DNA of 64,000 bases from Kushneria avicenniae (GTDB taxonomy: Bacteria > Pseudomonadota > Gammaproteobacteria > Pseudomonadales > Halomonadaceae): positions 1 through 64,000 of the forward strand of contig NZ_FOLY01000003.1 of NCBI RefSeq assembly GCF_900112585.1, written 5' to 3'. Both the position numbers and the translations under genes were made by a program. This document shows, one piece after another, positions 25,827 to 35,259 of this stretch; position 1 is the first letter of the stretch, and every line of letters begins with the position of its first letter. Under the pieces are notes generated by a model. That model made no database searches, was not told the origin of the DNA, and saw only the letters and a list, made by a program, of their open reading frames with translations.

Positions 25827-26837
25827 TTACTGGACCAGACCGAACTGACCGGCCAGCTCGCGGTATTCACCCACGCGCTTTTTGACGTAGGCGTCGAGCT
25901 CATCACCGGTCATTGCGAAGGGATAGAGCTCGCGGTTTTCACGCAGTTTGGCGAAGTCATCGGAGGCCAGCAGCTTGTCAAAGGCGTCCTTCCACCAGTT
26001 GTAGGCGTCATCGCTGACCTTCGGCCCGACATAAAAACCGCGGATCACCGGCCACTGCACGTCATAGCCCTGCTCGATCGCAGTGGGAATGTCACCGGTG
26101 ACCTCGCCGGGCAGGCGCTCTTCGGAGAACACGGCGAGAATGCGCATGTCACCGCTTTGCACGTGCGGCACGGAGTCAGCGATATCGGTACTGGCGACCT
26201 GGATATGCCCCCCCAGCAGGGAGGTGGCCAGCTCGCCGCCGCCTTCCATCGCCACATAGCGCATCTTTTTCGGGTCGATACCGGCCGCCTTGGCCAGCAG
26301 CGCGGTCTGCATCCAGTCCTGACCACCGACCGAGCCACCGGCACCGATCACCACTTTGCTCGGGTCCTTGCGCAGCGCCTGCACCAGGTCATCAAGATTC
26401 TTGTAGGGGGAATCGGCGCGCACAGCCACCGCACCGTAGCTGGTGCCCACAGCGGCCAGCCAGCGTACGGCGCTCTCGTCAAAGCGGCCGAACTTGCCCT
26501 GGGCCAGATTCAGAAGCGAACCGCTGGACCAGGCCACAATGGCGTTGTCATCCGAGGGGCGCTGGGCCACCACCGTGTTGTAGGCCACTGCCCCAACACC
26601 GCCGGGCATGTAGGTCACACGCATCGGCGTGGAGAGGATGCCCTCCTCGACCAGCGCGCTCTGGGCCAGCTTGCAGGTCAGGTCAAAACCGCCGCCGGGG
26701 GCGGCAGGCGCAATACACTCGGGCCTTTTGGGCTCGTCTGCGGCATGGGCCTGAAGGGCAGCGCCCAGACTCAGGGCTCCCATCAGCGCCAGCGCCGCCA
26801 TGCGTCCCTTGCCGAAAGTACGTCGCGTCATTGTCAT
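25827..26837 (-). CDS. tctC: Tripartite tricarboxylate transporter, periplasmic binding protein
   Basis: 336-residue extracytoplasmic receptor (Bug/TctC family). Signal peptide at about 1-32 (MTMTRRTFGKGRMAALALMG, cleavage after AHA); the Arg-Arg-x-Phe motif could also be read by Tat. Family features: IAPAAPGGGFDLTCKLAQSAL near the mature N-terminus, VAYNTVVAQRPSDDNAIV, VIGAGGSVGGQDWMQTALLAKAAG and the late helix KRVGEYREL. It delivers the carboxylate to TctBA. AGGAACAGCC precedes the start. Its promoter region carries the 12-base tandem repeats at 26882-26917, 45 bases upstream of the ATG. Confidence 0.92.
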   Translation of the reverse strand: MTMTRRTFGKGRMAALALMGALSLGAALQAHAADEPKRPECIAPAAPGGGFDLTCKLAQSALVEEGILSTPMRVTYMPGGVGAVAYNTVVAQRPSDDNAIVAWSSGSLLNLAQGKFGRFDESAVRWLAAVGTSYGAVAVRADSPYKNLDDLVQALRKDPSKVVIGAGGSVGGQDWMQTALLAKAAGIDPKKMRYVAMEGGGELATSLLGGHIQVASTDIADSVPHVQSGDMRILAVFSEERLPGEVTGDIPTAIEQGYDVQWPVIRGFYVGPKVSDDAYNWWKDAFDKLLASDDFAKLRENRELYPFAMTGDELDAYVKKRVGEYRELAGQFGLVQ

Positions 26838-26881
26838 GTTGGCTGTTCCTCACGTCTGTCCGGCCACTGGCCCGGAGCTTT

Positions 26882-26917
26882 TGTTATGTCACCTGTTATG
26901 TCACCTGCGAAGTCACC
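26882..26917. repeat. Three 12-bp tandem repeats in the tctC-tctD intergenic region, probable TctD site
   Basis: TGTTATGTCACC at 26882-26893 is repeated exactly at 26894-26905 and imperfectly (TGCGAAGTCACC) at 26906-26917. OmpR/PhoB-class regulators bind direct repeats at about one helical turn, and the divergent gene tctD encodes such a regulator. Read towards tctC the units are GGTGACATAACA. Confidence 0.6.
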
Positions 26918-27089
26918 GGTGCGTTGGTCGCCGGCCAGGGGGCGTGCATACTGTTGAGCCTGATCCATCCGGATCGACAGGAGCGGCAATGCCTGCACCG
27001 ATCGACGCGTGACGGTATTGACGGGCCCGGACTTCGCTTGCTGGCACGATAGCCCTGCAGGCTTTCAACAACCTTTCACGGGGGCGGCA

Positions 27090-27778
<689 letters not shown>

Positions 27779-27782
<4 letters not shown>

Positions 27783-29224
27783 AGACCAGTCTCTCGCCAC
27801 GCAGCCTGCGCGGGCGCCTGACCCGACGCATCGGCGCAGCACTGCTGTTGCTGATCGGTGTGGGCGTAGCCGGTGCCTGGCTGGACGCCTGGCGGGTGGC
27901 CAGCAGCGCCTATGATCGACCGCTTCTGATCGCGGCACGCGTGCTGGGCGACTCGCTGACCGTTCAGGATGGCGAGGTCCAGGTACGCATCTCGCGCGCC
28001 GTGCTCGACCCCTTCTCGCTCGACAGCGGCGGCAGCGCCTTTTATCAGGTGATTACGCCCGAACAGGGCTCGGTCGCGGGCTTTGAAGACCTGCCCGCCC
28101 CACCGTCTTCGGTGGCCATGACGACGCGATATCCGTCACTGGCGCGCTTTTATAATGCCACCTATGGCGGCCGCGACGTGCGCGTGGTGTCACTGCTGGT
28201 ACCGGTCAGCCAGCCGGGCTATCAGGGCATGGTCGAGATTCGGGTGGCCGAGCATCGCGACATTCACGCCCAGTTGATGCACGACCTGCTGGGCGATTCG
28301 CTGATACGTCTGACGCTCTTTGCCATCGGTGCCTTTATTCTCTTTTTACTGGCCATTGATGCGGCCCTGCGCCCGCTCAGACGGATCACCGACATGGTGG
28401 CCAGTCGCTCGCCGGACAATCTCGAGCCGCTACCCACCGAGAACGTGCAGCGGGAGGTTCGAGGCCTGATCGAGGCCATCAACCACCTGACCGCACGGCT
28501 TGATGACACCCTGCGCGCCCAGCGCGCCTTCGTGGCCGATGCCGCCCATGAAATTCGCACGCCGCTTTTTGCCCTGCGTGCCCGCCTGGAGCTGGGCATG
28601 CAGGCTCACGACAGCGACGCCCTGAGAGCCACGCTTGAAAGCGTCCAGCGCGACCTGGAAGCCCTGACGCTGCTGGCCAACCGGCTGCTGTCGCTGGCCC
28701 GGGTCGAAAACGATATTCGCCGACGTGATTTCGGCGTGCTGGATTTGAGCGAGACCGCGCGGGAATTCTGCATGAGCATGGTGTCGCTGGCCTGGCAGCG
28801 CGGGCTGACGCTGGCACTCGAAGCCGAAGATCCGGTGCGAGTGCATGCCGACAGCGCGCTGATCAACGAACTGCTGGCGATCGTGATCGGCAATGCCCAG
28901 GCCTATACGCCCGCTGGCGGCCATATCACCGTGCGCGTTCTGCCGGAGGCCGTCATCGAAGTCGAAGACGACGGTCCGGGCATTCCGGAAAGCGAGCGCG
29001 AGCGGGTATTCGAGCGGTTCTATCGTGCCCGGCAGACCGCACAGCCGGCCGAGGATTCCGATCGCGCCATCAGCGGTACCGGCCTCGGACTGGCGATTGC
29101 CCGCCAGATCTGTACGGCACTGGGGGCCGGCATTTCCCTTCATGAGGGGGCCTGCGGTGGCACGCTGGCCCGCGTGACGTTCAGGGTTGCCGTCCGGTCG
29201 CCGGCTCCTGGACTCAGGTCGTAG
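27779..29224 (+). CDS. tctE: Sensor histidine kinase of tricarboxylate transport
   Basis: 481-residue membrane histidine kinase. TM1 at about 18-35, a periplasmic sensor domain of ~130 residues (2CSK-N type: FYQVITPEQGSVAGFEDLP, SLARFYNATYGGRDVRVVSL), TM2 at about 175-197, HAMP, then the phospho-accepting His in FVADAAHEIRTPL. ATP-binding boxes follow: N in VIGNAQAYTP, G1 in VEDDGPGIP, F in FERFYRAR, G2 in GTGLGLAI. It phosphorylates TctD. ATGA overlap with tctD indicates translational coupling. Confidence 0.9.
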
Positions 29225-29277
29225 CACTAAAGCGCAATAGGCGCGCGCCCCACGAGAGCGCTAACCTGTCGAACGCA

Positions 29278-29293
29278 TTTGGATCGATCCAAA
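29278..29293. promoter_or_regulatory. Perfect 16-bp palindrome, probable LacI-family operator
   Basis: TTTGGATCGATCCAAA is a perfect palindrome with the CG centre typical of LacI-family operators. It lies 24 bases before the chosen lacI start, so it could give autorepression of the lacI-dctPQM unit. Confidence 0.65.
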
Positions 29294-29317
29294 AAGATGA
29301 TTCGACAGGACATCGAC

Positions 29318-30361
29318 ATGCCCCAGTCTGGAAAATCCGTCACGCTCAAGGATCTGGCCGCGCATGCCGGCGTCTCGCGCTCGACCGTCTCGCTGGTGCT
29401 GCAGGAGAGCCCGCTGGTGGCCGACAGCACCAGGACACGTGTAATGGCCGCCGTCGAGGCGCTGGGCTACGTCTATAACCGCGGCGCGGCCACCCTGCGC
29501 AGCGCCCGCACCGCCACACTCGGCGTAGTGGTTCACGATATCGCCAATCCCTTTTTCGGCGCCATGGTCGCGGGCATTGATGACACCCTGCAAAACGCCG
29601 ATCACGTCTCCTTTCTGGCAAGCTCCGGCGATGATCCGGCGCGTCAGGCGCGCCTGGTCACCAGGCTGCGTGAACAGCGCATCGATGCCCTGCTGCTCTG
29701 TCCGGCCGAGAATACCTCCAGCAGCCTGCTCGACACCCTTGACCGCTGTGGTCTGCCCTGCATCGAAGTGATGCGCCATGTCGGCGAGACGCCCCGCGGC
29801 CACTACGTCGGCGCCGACATTCGCGCGGGACTGGCCCGCGCCGTGTCGCACCTGGTCGAGCAGGGCCATCACCGCATCGCGCTTTTGACCGGCGCCGGCC
29901 ACAGCTCCGCCGACCGAGAACGCATGGCGGGGTATCAGCAAGCCATGGAGACGGCCGGTCTGGTCCCGGACATCCGCACCGGGCGCCACGATCTGACCCG
30001 TCGCGCCGGGCTTGAGCGCACCCTCGAGATCATGGCTGAACCTGTGCCGCCCACGGCGCTGATCTGTCACAACGACCTGATGGCACTGGGCGCCCTGCTC
30101 GCACTGGCGCGCCTGAACCTGACGCCGGGGCTTGACTGTGCGGTCATCGGCATTGATGACAGCGATGAAGCGGCGCTGAGCGAGCCGGCGCTGAGCAGCA
30201 TTGCCACGCATCCACACGCCATCGGCCGTGCCGCCGCCGAGCTGGCGCTGCAGTGTCTTGACCATCCCGGCCTCGAGCCGCAGCACCTCGTGCTGGAGAC
30301 CTCTCTTCACCTGCGCGCCAGCGCTGACCACTTCCTTCATCGTTCACGGGAGCCGTTATGA
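29318..30361 (+). CDS. LacI-family transcriptional repressor of the TRAP operon
   Basis: 347 residues from ATG 29318 (MPQSGKSVTLKDLAAHAG), chosen for the AGGA 9 bases upstream and because the alternative TTG at 29279 would fall inside the palindrome; ATG 29297 is also possible. N-terminal LacI helix-turn-helix (KDLAAHAGVSRSTVSLVLQ) and hinge (EALGYVYNRGAATLRS), then a periplasmic-binding-protein-like effector domain (GVVVHDIANPFFGAMVAGI, PTALICHNDLMALGALLAL). Its stop overlaps the dctP start (ATGA), so regulator and transporter are co-expressed. The effector is probably the transported compound, identity unknown. Confidence 0.88.
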   Translation: MPQSGKSVTLKDLAAHAGVSRSTVSLVLQESPLVADSTRTRVMAAVEALGYVYNRGAATLRSARTATLGVVVHDIANPFFGAMVAGIDDTLQNADHVSFLASSGDDPARQARLVTRLREQRIDALLLCPAENTSSSLLDTLDRCGLPCIEVMRHVGETPRGHYVGADIRAGLARAVSHLVEQGHHRIALLTGAGHSSADRERMAGYQQAMETAGLVPDIRTGRHDLTRRAGLERTLEIMAEPVPPTALICHNDLMALGALLALARLNLTPGLDCAVIGIDDSDEAALSEPALSSIATHPHAIGRAAAELALQCLDHPGLEPQHLVLETSLHLRASADHFLHRSREPL

Positions 30362-31374
30362 CGTCCTGTCTGTCTACGTTGCGCCGTAGCTTCCCGCTGC
30401 TGCTGGCGCTCATGTTTCTGGGCCTGTCGTTACTGGCCCCTTCCAGGGCTGGCGCACGCGAGCTGATCTTTGGCCACGGCGCAACCGAGGAGACCGCCTA
30501 TCACGCCAGCGCCGAGCGCTTTGGGGAACTGTTGAAGGAAAAGAGTAACGGCGAACTGAGCGTCAACATCTACAGCAATTCGGTGCTGGGCCATGAAACC
30601 GAGATGTTCGAGCAGCAGACCGCCGGAGCACTGGACTTCTCGATCGTCAATCCGGGGCTGATTTCGGAGTTTTCCCACACCGCCAGTATCTTCTCGATCC
30701 CGTTTCTCTATCGCGATATCGACCACTGGAAACACGTGCTCGACGGCGAAGCCGGCCGCGAAATCGCCCGGCGCATCGAGGCGGAAACCGGGGTAAAGGT
30801 GCTGGCCTACTACGGCGGCAGCACCCGTCAGATCGTCAGTACCCGGCCCCTGGAAAGCCTTGATGATCTCAAGGGCATGAAGCTTCGCACCAACCCGACC
30901 CGGCCGGTGGTCACCGCCTGGGCGGCGCTGGGCACCCGCCCCACGGTCATGGCCTATCACGAGATCTATACCGGGCTGCAGCTCGGCGCCATTGACGGGC
31001 TGCTCAACGAGGCCGAATGGATCTATCGCATGCGTTTTCACGAGGTGGCCTCCCACATCGGACTTTCCGAACACGACATTACCGTGCGGCTGCTGACCGT
31101 CTCGTCACAGACCTGGCAGTCGCTGACGCCCGAGGAGCAGCGTGAGGTGCAGGCCGCCGCCGATGAGAGCGAGCAGTACGCCCGGGACCTGCAGATTCGG
31201 CTGGACAAGGAATCCCGCGAGAAGCTCAAGGAGGAAGGTGCCACCTTCTATCCGATGGATCGCGAGCGCATGCAGGCGATGGTGGCCGAGCCGCTGGGTA
31301 AGGTGATCGACGACATGGGCCTGCGCGATCTTTACAACCTGATCATCAACACCGACCAAGGAGGCGCACCATGA
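30358..31374 (+). CDS. dctP: TRAP transporter periplasmic solute-binding protein (DctP)
   Basis: 338 residues with an N-terminal signal peptide (about 1-32, cleaved near SRAGA). DctP family: LIFGHGATEETAYHASAERFGELLKEKS at the mature start, NSVLGHETEMFEQQTAGALDF, and the carboxylate-binding Arg region DLKGMKLRTNPTRPVV followed by GLQLGAIDGLLN. The ligand is likely an organic acid such as a sugar acid, since TRAP systems bind carboxylates through that Arg. First transporter gene of lacI-dctPQM; starts within the lacI stop and ends overlapping dctQ by four bases. Confidence 0.9.
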   Translation: MTSCLSTLRRSFPLLLALMFLGLSLLAPSRAGARELIFGHGATEETAYHASAERFGELLKEKSNGELSVNIYSNSVLGHETEMFEQQTAGALDFSIVNPGLISEFSHTASIFSIPFLYRDIDHWKHVLDGEAGREIARRIEAETGVKVLAYYGGSTRQIVSTRPLESLDDLKGMKLRTNPTRPVVTAWAALGTRPTVMAYHEIYTGLQLGAIDGLLNEAEWIYRMRFHEVASHIGLSEHDITVRLLTVSSQTWQSLTPEEQREVQAAADESEQYARDLQIRLDKESREKLKEEGATFYPMDRERMQAMVAEPLGKVIDDMGLRDLYNLIINTDQGGAP

Positions 31375-31985
31375 GCGTTATCGCGGCCCTGGGCCGATTC
31401 AACCGCGGGCTTGAACGGCTGCTCAATGTGGTGCTGCTGATGCTGCTGGCAGGCTTTATCCTTCTGATCCTCTATCAGATCGCCAGCCGCAATCTGGGCT
31501 TTCTGCCCACGGTCTATGCCACCGAGGAACTCAGCCGCTTCGCCTTCCAGTGGATGATCCTGCTGGGCACCGCGATAGGCGTGCTGCATGCCGATCACTT
31601 CGTGCTCGAGGCCTTTGCGCGCCAGAGCGTCATGGGGCGCGTCACCCGGACGTTGCGCGATCTGGCCTGTTTGAGCGTGGGCGTTATCTTCATCGTCTTC
31701 GGCCAGGGGTTTGCACAGTCCGGCTTCAACCGCATTGCCAGTGCCTCGCAGCTGCCGATGGTCGTGACCTATTCGACCTTTCTGGTTTGCGGCGTGCTGA
31801 TCGTGCTGTTCAGCCTGCAGCGTCTTCTGCTGGGTGCGACCCGGGGGCTGGAGGCCATGGAGCGCGAGCTCGACACGCCCTCGAATATCGATGAGACGGC
31901 GCCGCCCACTACCGCTATCGACACCTCCATCGATACCTCTACCGACACCTCCACCGCCCAGAACTACCGGGAGAAACGCTCATGA
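31371..31985 (+). CDS. dctQ: TRAP transporter small membrane subunit (DctQ)
   Basis: 204 residues, four transmembrane segments typical of DctQ (VVLLMLLAGFILLILYQIASRN-like first helix, TEELSRFAFQWMILLGTAIGV second, then two more to about residue 150). The C-terminal 45 residues are polar and carry a repetitive Thr/Ser/Asp tail (IDTSIDTSTDTST) that is not part of the family core. It pairs with DctM and binds DctP. Start ATG 31371 overlaps the dctP stop and AAGGAGGCGCACC lies just before it. Confidence 0.88.
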   Translation: MSVIAALGRFNRGLERLLNVVLLMLLAGFILLILYQIASRNLGFLPTVYATEELSRFAFQWMILLGTAIGVLHADHFVLEAFARQSVMGRVTRTLRDLACLSVGVIFIVFGQGFAQSGFNRIASASQLPMVVTYSTFLVCGVLIVLFSLQRLLLGATRGLEAMERELDTPSNIDETAPPTTAIDTSIDTSTDTSTAQNYREKRS

Positions 31986-33289
31986 TGACGGCTGACTGGC
32001 TTTTTCTGCTGCCGTGGCTTTTGTTTGCGCTGCTGGGCGTTCTGATCATTCTGGGCGTGCCCATCGCCATGGCGCTGGTGCTGACCTCGTTTAGCGTGAT
32101 TGTTCTCGATCCACGCCTGACGCCATGGATCCTGTTTCAGCGCATGTACTACGGCATGGACTCCTTCGTACTGCTGGCCGTGCCGCTGTTTCTGCTGGCC
32201 GGCAATCTGATGAACGCCGCACGCATCACCGACCGCCTGATCACGCTGTGTCTCAATCTGGTGGGGCATGTGAAAGGCGCCCTGGCGCATGTCAATGTGC
32301 TGGTCAGCATGCTGTTTGCCGGCGTGTCAGGCTCCTCGACCGCCGACAGCGCCGGCATCGGCACGGTGCTGATTCCGGCGATGAAAAAGGAAGGCTATCC
32401 GGCGCACTTCAGCGTCGCGGTGACGGCGGCCTCCTCGGTGATGGGCATTATCATTCCGCCTTCGATCAACATGATTGTCTGGGGTGCGCTGACCAGCACC
32501 TCGATCGCGGGGCTTTTTCTGGGCGGCATCATCCCCGGCATCCTGATCGCCATCACCCAGCTTCTGATGAATCTGGGCTACGTGCGCCGCTACGACGTAC
32601 CCCGCCGTAAGCGCGCCACATTCAGGGAGATTCTGCACTCCGGCAAGGACGGCCTGCTGGCCGCCGGCATTCCGGTATTGATCATCGGCGGTATCACGCT
32701 GGGCATCATGACGCCGACCGAGGCGGCCGTAATGGCGGTGCTGTATGCGCTGGTGCTGGGCTTTGTGGTCTATCGCGAGCTGAGTTTCAAAAGCGTACTG
32801 GACGCCTCGACCGATACTGTCCGGCTCTGCTCGCTGTCGCTGTTCAGCCTGGTGGGGGCCGCCATCTTCGGTTATCTGATCAGCTTCTATCGCATTCCAC
32901 CACAGCTGATGGTGGGCGTAGAGATTACCGATCCGACGGTGCTTCTGATCGTGATCGCCGGCGTCATGCTGCTGGTTGGTACCTTCATGGATTCGCTGCC
33001 GGCCATGGCGATTCTGGCCCCCATTTTCCAGCCGCTGGCCGCCCATGCCGGCATCGATCCGCTGCAGTTCGGCGTCATCAGCGTCATGGCGCTGGGCCTG
33101 GGGTTGATCACGCCGCCCTATGGGCTGTGTCTGATGATCTCGGCCCGCATCGGCGGCATCCCGCTGTTAAAGGCACTCGGCACCACCATGCTCTATCTGC
33201 TGGTGATGCTGGGCGTGATCGCGCTTTTGATCATCTTCCCCGACCTGATCCTCTATCTGCCGAACACCTTCGGGCCCGACAGCGGCTGA
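31982..33289 (+). CDS. dctM: TRAP transporter large permease (DctM)
   Basis: 435 residues, about twelve hydrophobic segments. DctM/SiaM family motifs: GVPIAMALVLTSF, VPLFLLAGNLMNAARITDRLI, AGVSGSSTADSAGIGTVLIPAMKKEGY, ASSVMGIIIPPSINMIVWG, LGIMTPTEAAVMAVLYAL, and MALGLGLITPPYGLCLMI. It carries the substrate with sodium. Last gene of the lacI-dctPQM operon; ATGA overlap with dctQ. Confidence 0.92.
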   Translation: MMTADWLFLLPWLLFALLGVLIILGVPIAMALVLTSFSVIVLDPRLTPWILFQRMYYGMDSFVLLAVPLFLLAGNLMNAARITDRLITLCLNLVGHVKGALAHVNVLVSMLFAGVSGSSTADSAGIGTVLIPAMKKEGYPAHFSVAVTAASSVMGIIIPPSINMIVWGALTSTSIAGLFLGGIIPGILIAITQLLMNLGYVRRYDVPRRKRATFREILHSGKDGLLAAGIPVLIIGGITLGIMTPTEAAVMAVLYALVLGFVVYRELSFKSVLDASTDTVRLCSLSLFSLVGAAIFGYLISFYRIPPQLMVGVEITDPTVLLIVIAGVMLLVGTFMDSLPAMAILAPIFQPLAAHAGIDPLQFGVISVMALGLGLITPPYGLCLMISARIGGIPLLKALGTTMLYLLVMLGVIALLIIFPDLILYLPNTFGPDSG

Positions 33290-33344
33290 GCCACCCCGAG
33301 CCGGGCAGCTCGACCGCCTGCTCTCGAAGGCCATGCACAAAAAA

Positions 33345-33378
33345 GGGGCATCGGGCGTCTTTCGACACCCGATGCCCC
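33345..33378. terminator. Terminator between dctM and the NCS1 permease gene
   Basis: 15-bp stem with a single mismatch around a 4-base loop (arms 33345-33359 and 33364-33378). On the minus strand it is followed by TTTTTT, so it is a good terminator for the NCS1 gene; for dctM it lacks a T-run. Confidence 0.82.
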
Positions 33379-33396
33379 CATAGGACCCGCCCGCAC

Positions 33397-34857
33397 TCAG
33401 GAGCGTGAGGACACCGGCTTGCTGTCAGCGCCGCGACGCCACAGCCCGGACTGCCAGCCGTGCGCCAGCGCCGCCACACCACCGCCAAAGAAGACGGCAA
33501 AGCTGCTGATATCGCCCAGTGGCGCCAGACTGACCGGCACGCTTACCAGACCTCCGATGATGAGTGAACGCACCGCCACAGGATTGACGCCGCGCTGATA
33601 GTGATAGGTGCTGCCCTCCTCGGAGGAAAACAGCGCGTCGAGATCGATCTTCTGGCGGCGCACCTTGTAAAAGTCCATCAGGATGATGCCGTAAAGCGGC
33701 CCGATCAGACCGGCCAGCACCCCCACCGTGTAGTGGATCAGCTCGGGATTGTTGAACAGATTCCACGGCGTGAGAAAGATCGAGCCAACAGCCGCGATCA
33801 TGCCGCCCATGCGCCAGCTGATTTTTTCGGGGGCAACATGAGAAAAGTCGAACGCCGGCGCCACGAAATTGGCCACGATATTGATACCGATGGTGGCGGC
33901 CACGAAGGCAAAGACGCCCAGCACGGCGGCCGTGACGCTATCGATGCGCGCGACCGTCTCGATCGGATCAGTCAGCATCTCACCAAAGACCTGCGGCGTT
34001 CCGGAAACCACCACCACCGTGATGATGGAAAACACCAGGAAGTTGACCGGCAGCCCCCAGAAATTGCCGCGGCGAACCGACTTCTCGGTAGCGCAGTAAC
34101 GTGAGAAATCACCAAAGTTGAGCGTGGGCCCGGCGAAGTAACCGGCCACCAGCACGGCAGCGACCACCATTTCCCATAGCGCCTCGCCCCCGGTCAGCGT
34201 CTCGCTCGACAGCGACAGACTGATGTTGCTCGGACCTGCGCGCCAGACAATCCAGCCGGCAAGCGCAAACATGACGGCATATACCAGCGGGCCGGCCCAG
34301 TCGTTGAAACGGCGAATGGTGTCCATGCCGCGCCAGAAGACCAGCGCCTGGAGCACCCACATCAGTGCAAAGCAGAACCAGCCCAGCCCGGACAGACCGG
34401 CAAAGCTTGCATTGGTCCATGACTCGAGCCCCGGGAACCAGCGCAACAGCACCAGCAGCAGGGCGTTGGAGGCCAGCCAGGTCTGGATGCCATACCATAC
34501 AACGGCAATGAGTCCGCGAATGACAGCCGGCACGTTGGCGCCTTTCGTGCCGAAAGACATGCGACAGATCACTGGAAAGGGGACGCCCGTACGCTGGCTG
34601 GGCCGTGCGACTGCATTGGCAAAACACTGCACGACAAGAATGCCGACCAGCAGTGAAATCAGGACCTGCCAGCCCATCAGCCCAAGGCCAAACAGACTGG
34701 CGGCCAGCACGTAGCCCCCGACGCTGTGAATATCGGCCATCCAGAAAGCGAAAATATTATAGGCATTCCAGTCCTGCCGGGCCGGTGCCAGATCCTCGTT
34801 GTACAGGTGCGGATCGGGCGCGGCGGGCTGTTGCCCCTGTGTCCTGGTGCTGTTCAT
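33397..34857 (-). CDS. NCS1-family permease, probable allantoin/hydantoin/purine carrier
   Basis: 486-residue, 12-helix nucleobase:cation symporter. NCS1 marks are NEDLAPARQDWNAYNIFAFWMADIHSVGGY, GTKGANVPAVIRGLIAVVWYGIQTWLAS, GPTLNFGDFSRY and the late GPLYGIILMDFYKVRRQKIDLDALF. ATG 34857 is chosen since GGAGTCGCTC precedes it; ATGs upstream to 34947 lack such sites. Its neighbours (racemase, allantoinase, allantoate amidohydrolase) point to allantoin or a hydantoin as cargo. It is transcribed divergently from gntR, from a sigma-54-like promoter, with NtrC-type sites between, so nitrogen limitation should induce it. Confidence 0.87.
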   Translation of the reverse strand: MNSTRTQGQQPAAPDPHLYNEDLAPARQDWNAYNIFAFWMADIHSVGGYVLAASLFGLGLMGWQVLISLLVGILVVQCFANAVARPSQRTGVPFPVICRMSFGTKGANVPAVIRGLIAVVWYGIQTWLASNALLLVLLRWFPGLESWTNASFAGLSGLGWFCFALMWVLQALVFWRGMDTIRRFNDWAGPLVYAVMFALAGWIVWRAGPSNISLSLSSETLTGGEALWEMVVAAVLVAGYFAGPTLNFGDFSRYCATEKSVRRGNFWGLPVNFLVFSIITVVVVSGTPQVFGEMLTDPIETVARIDSVTAAVLGVFAFVAATIGINIVANFVAPAFDFSHVAPEKISWRMGGMIAAVGSIFLTPWNLFNNPELIHYTVGVLAGLIGPLYGIILMDFYKVRRQKIDLDALFSSEEGSTYHYQRGVNPVAVRSLIIGGLVSVPVSLAPLGDISSFAVFFGGGVAALAHGWQSGLWRRGADSKPVSSRS

Positions 34858-34937
34858 GAGCGACTCCATGAAGGATCGTTGCGCTGCCGCTGGCAGCCCT
34901 GCGATAGTCGGATGGCCGACATCGTCTGTCACCTTAT

Positions 34938-34947
34938 TCGTATACAA
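34938..34947. promoter_or_regulatory. GTATAC-centred operator half of a pair (GntR site)
   Basis: TCGTATACAA, differing in one position per arm from the perfect TTGTATACAA at 35250-35259. It overlaps the -12 side of the minus-strand sigma-54-like promoter of the NCS1 gene. Confidence 0.6.
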
Positions 34948-34958
34948 TCTCCGTGCCA
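34943..34958 (-). promoter_or_regulatory. Sigma-54-like -24/-12 element for the NCS1 gene
   Basis: Read on the minus strand: TGGCAC-GGAGA-TTGTA against the consensus TGGCAC-N5-TTGCA. The -24 half is perfect and spacing is correct; the -12 GC is GT here, so it may be weak. It lies 86 bases before the ATG. Confidence 0.5.
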
Positions 34959-35101
34959 GATTGATGCCAGCATCAACAAAAATTTGTTATCTGGCCACAA
35001 AACCTTGTTGTGGCGCGAGTTTTTGGCTAGCACATCAGAGCCGAAGTGAATTCGGAATACCGCATAAAACGACGACCAGGGTCTAAAAACCGCCCTGCCG
35101 A

Positions 35102-35118
35102 TGCACCATAAAAGTGCC
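35102..35118. promoter_or_regulatory. NtrC-type enhancer site 1
   Basis: TGCACCATAAAAGTGCC fits GCAC-N7-GTGC, the NtrC dyad (compare the E. coli glnA sites). Centre-to-centre distance to site 2 is 31 bp, three helical turns. Confidence 0.68.
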
Positions 35119-35132
35119 AAACCGTTTCGCGG

Positions 35133-35149
35133 CGCACCAAAAAAGTGCT
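35133..35149. promoter_or_regulatory. NtrC-type enhancer site 2
   Basis: CGCACCAAAAAAGTGCT again fits GCAC-N7-GTGC. With site 1 it forms the paired arrangement normal for NtrC oligomer binding, about 100 bp upstream of the plus-strand sigma-54 element. Confidence 0.68.
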
Positions 35150-35174
35150 CTTCGGGCTCGGATAGTGCATCCAT

Positions 35175-35191
35175 TGCACCATTTTGATAGC
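35175..35191. promoter_or_regulatory. Degenerate third NtrC-type site
   Basis: TGCACCATTTTGATAGC keeps the left half-site and spacer; the right half is decayed. It lies 42 bp, four helical turns, from site 2. Confidence 0.4.
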
Positions 35192-35234
35192 GTTTTTTAT
35201 TCATTCTCTGACCTCGACAAGCGTTTAAATGCAG

Positions 35235-35250
35235 TGGCATGGAAAATGCT
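35235..35250 (+). promoter_or_regulatory. Sigma-54-like -24/-12 promoter for gntR-racemase-allantoinase
   Basis: TGGCAT-GGAAA-ATGCT against TGGCAC-N5-TTGCT. The invariant GG and GC are present with the canonical ten bases between them. The predicted start point near 35261 lies about 43 bases before the gntR ATG, right after the operator. Confidence 0.6.
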
Positions 35251-35259
35251 TGTATACAA
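35250..35259. promoter_or_regulatory. Perfect palindromic GntR-type operator
   Basis: TTGTATACAA is a perfect palindrome adjoining the -12 element of the plus-strand promoter. The next gene encodes a FadR-class GntR protein, a group that binds short palindromes of this kind. Repression or anti-activation of RNA polymerase is expected. Confidence 0.65.

Noticed and set aside
26882-26917. Tandem repeats as a CRISPR array
   Set aside because: Units are only 12 bases, directly abutting with no spacers; no cas genes.
29279-29317. TTG start of lacI at 29279
   Set aside because: It lies inside a perfect palindrome that is probably the operator, and a better site precedes ATG 29318.
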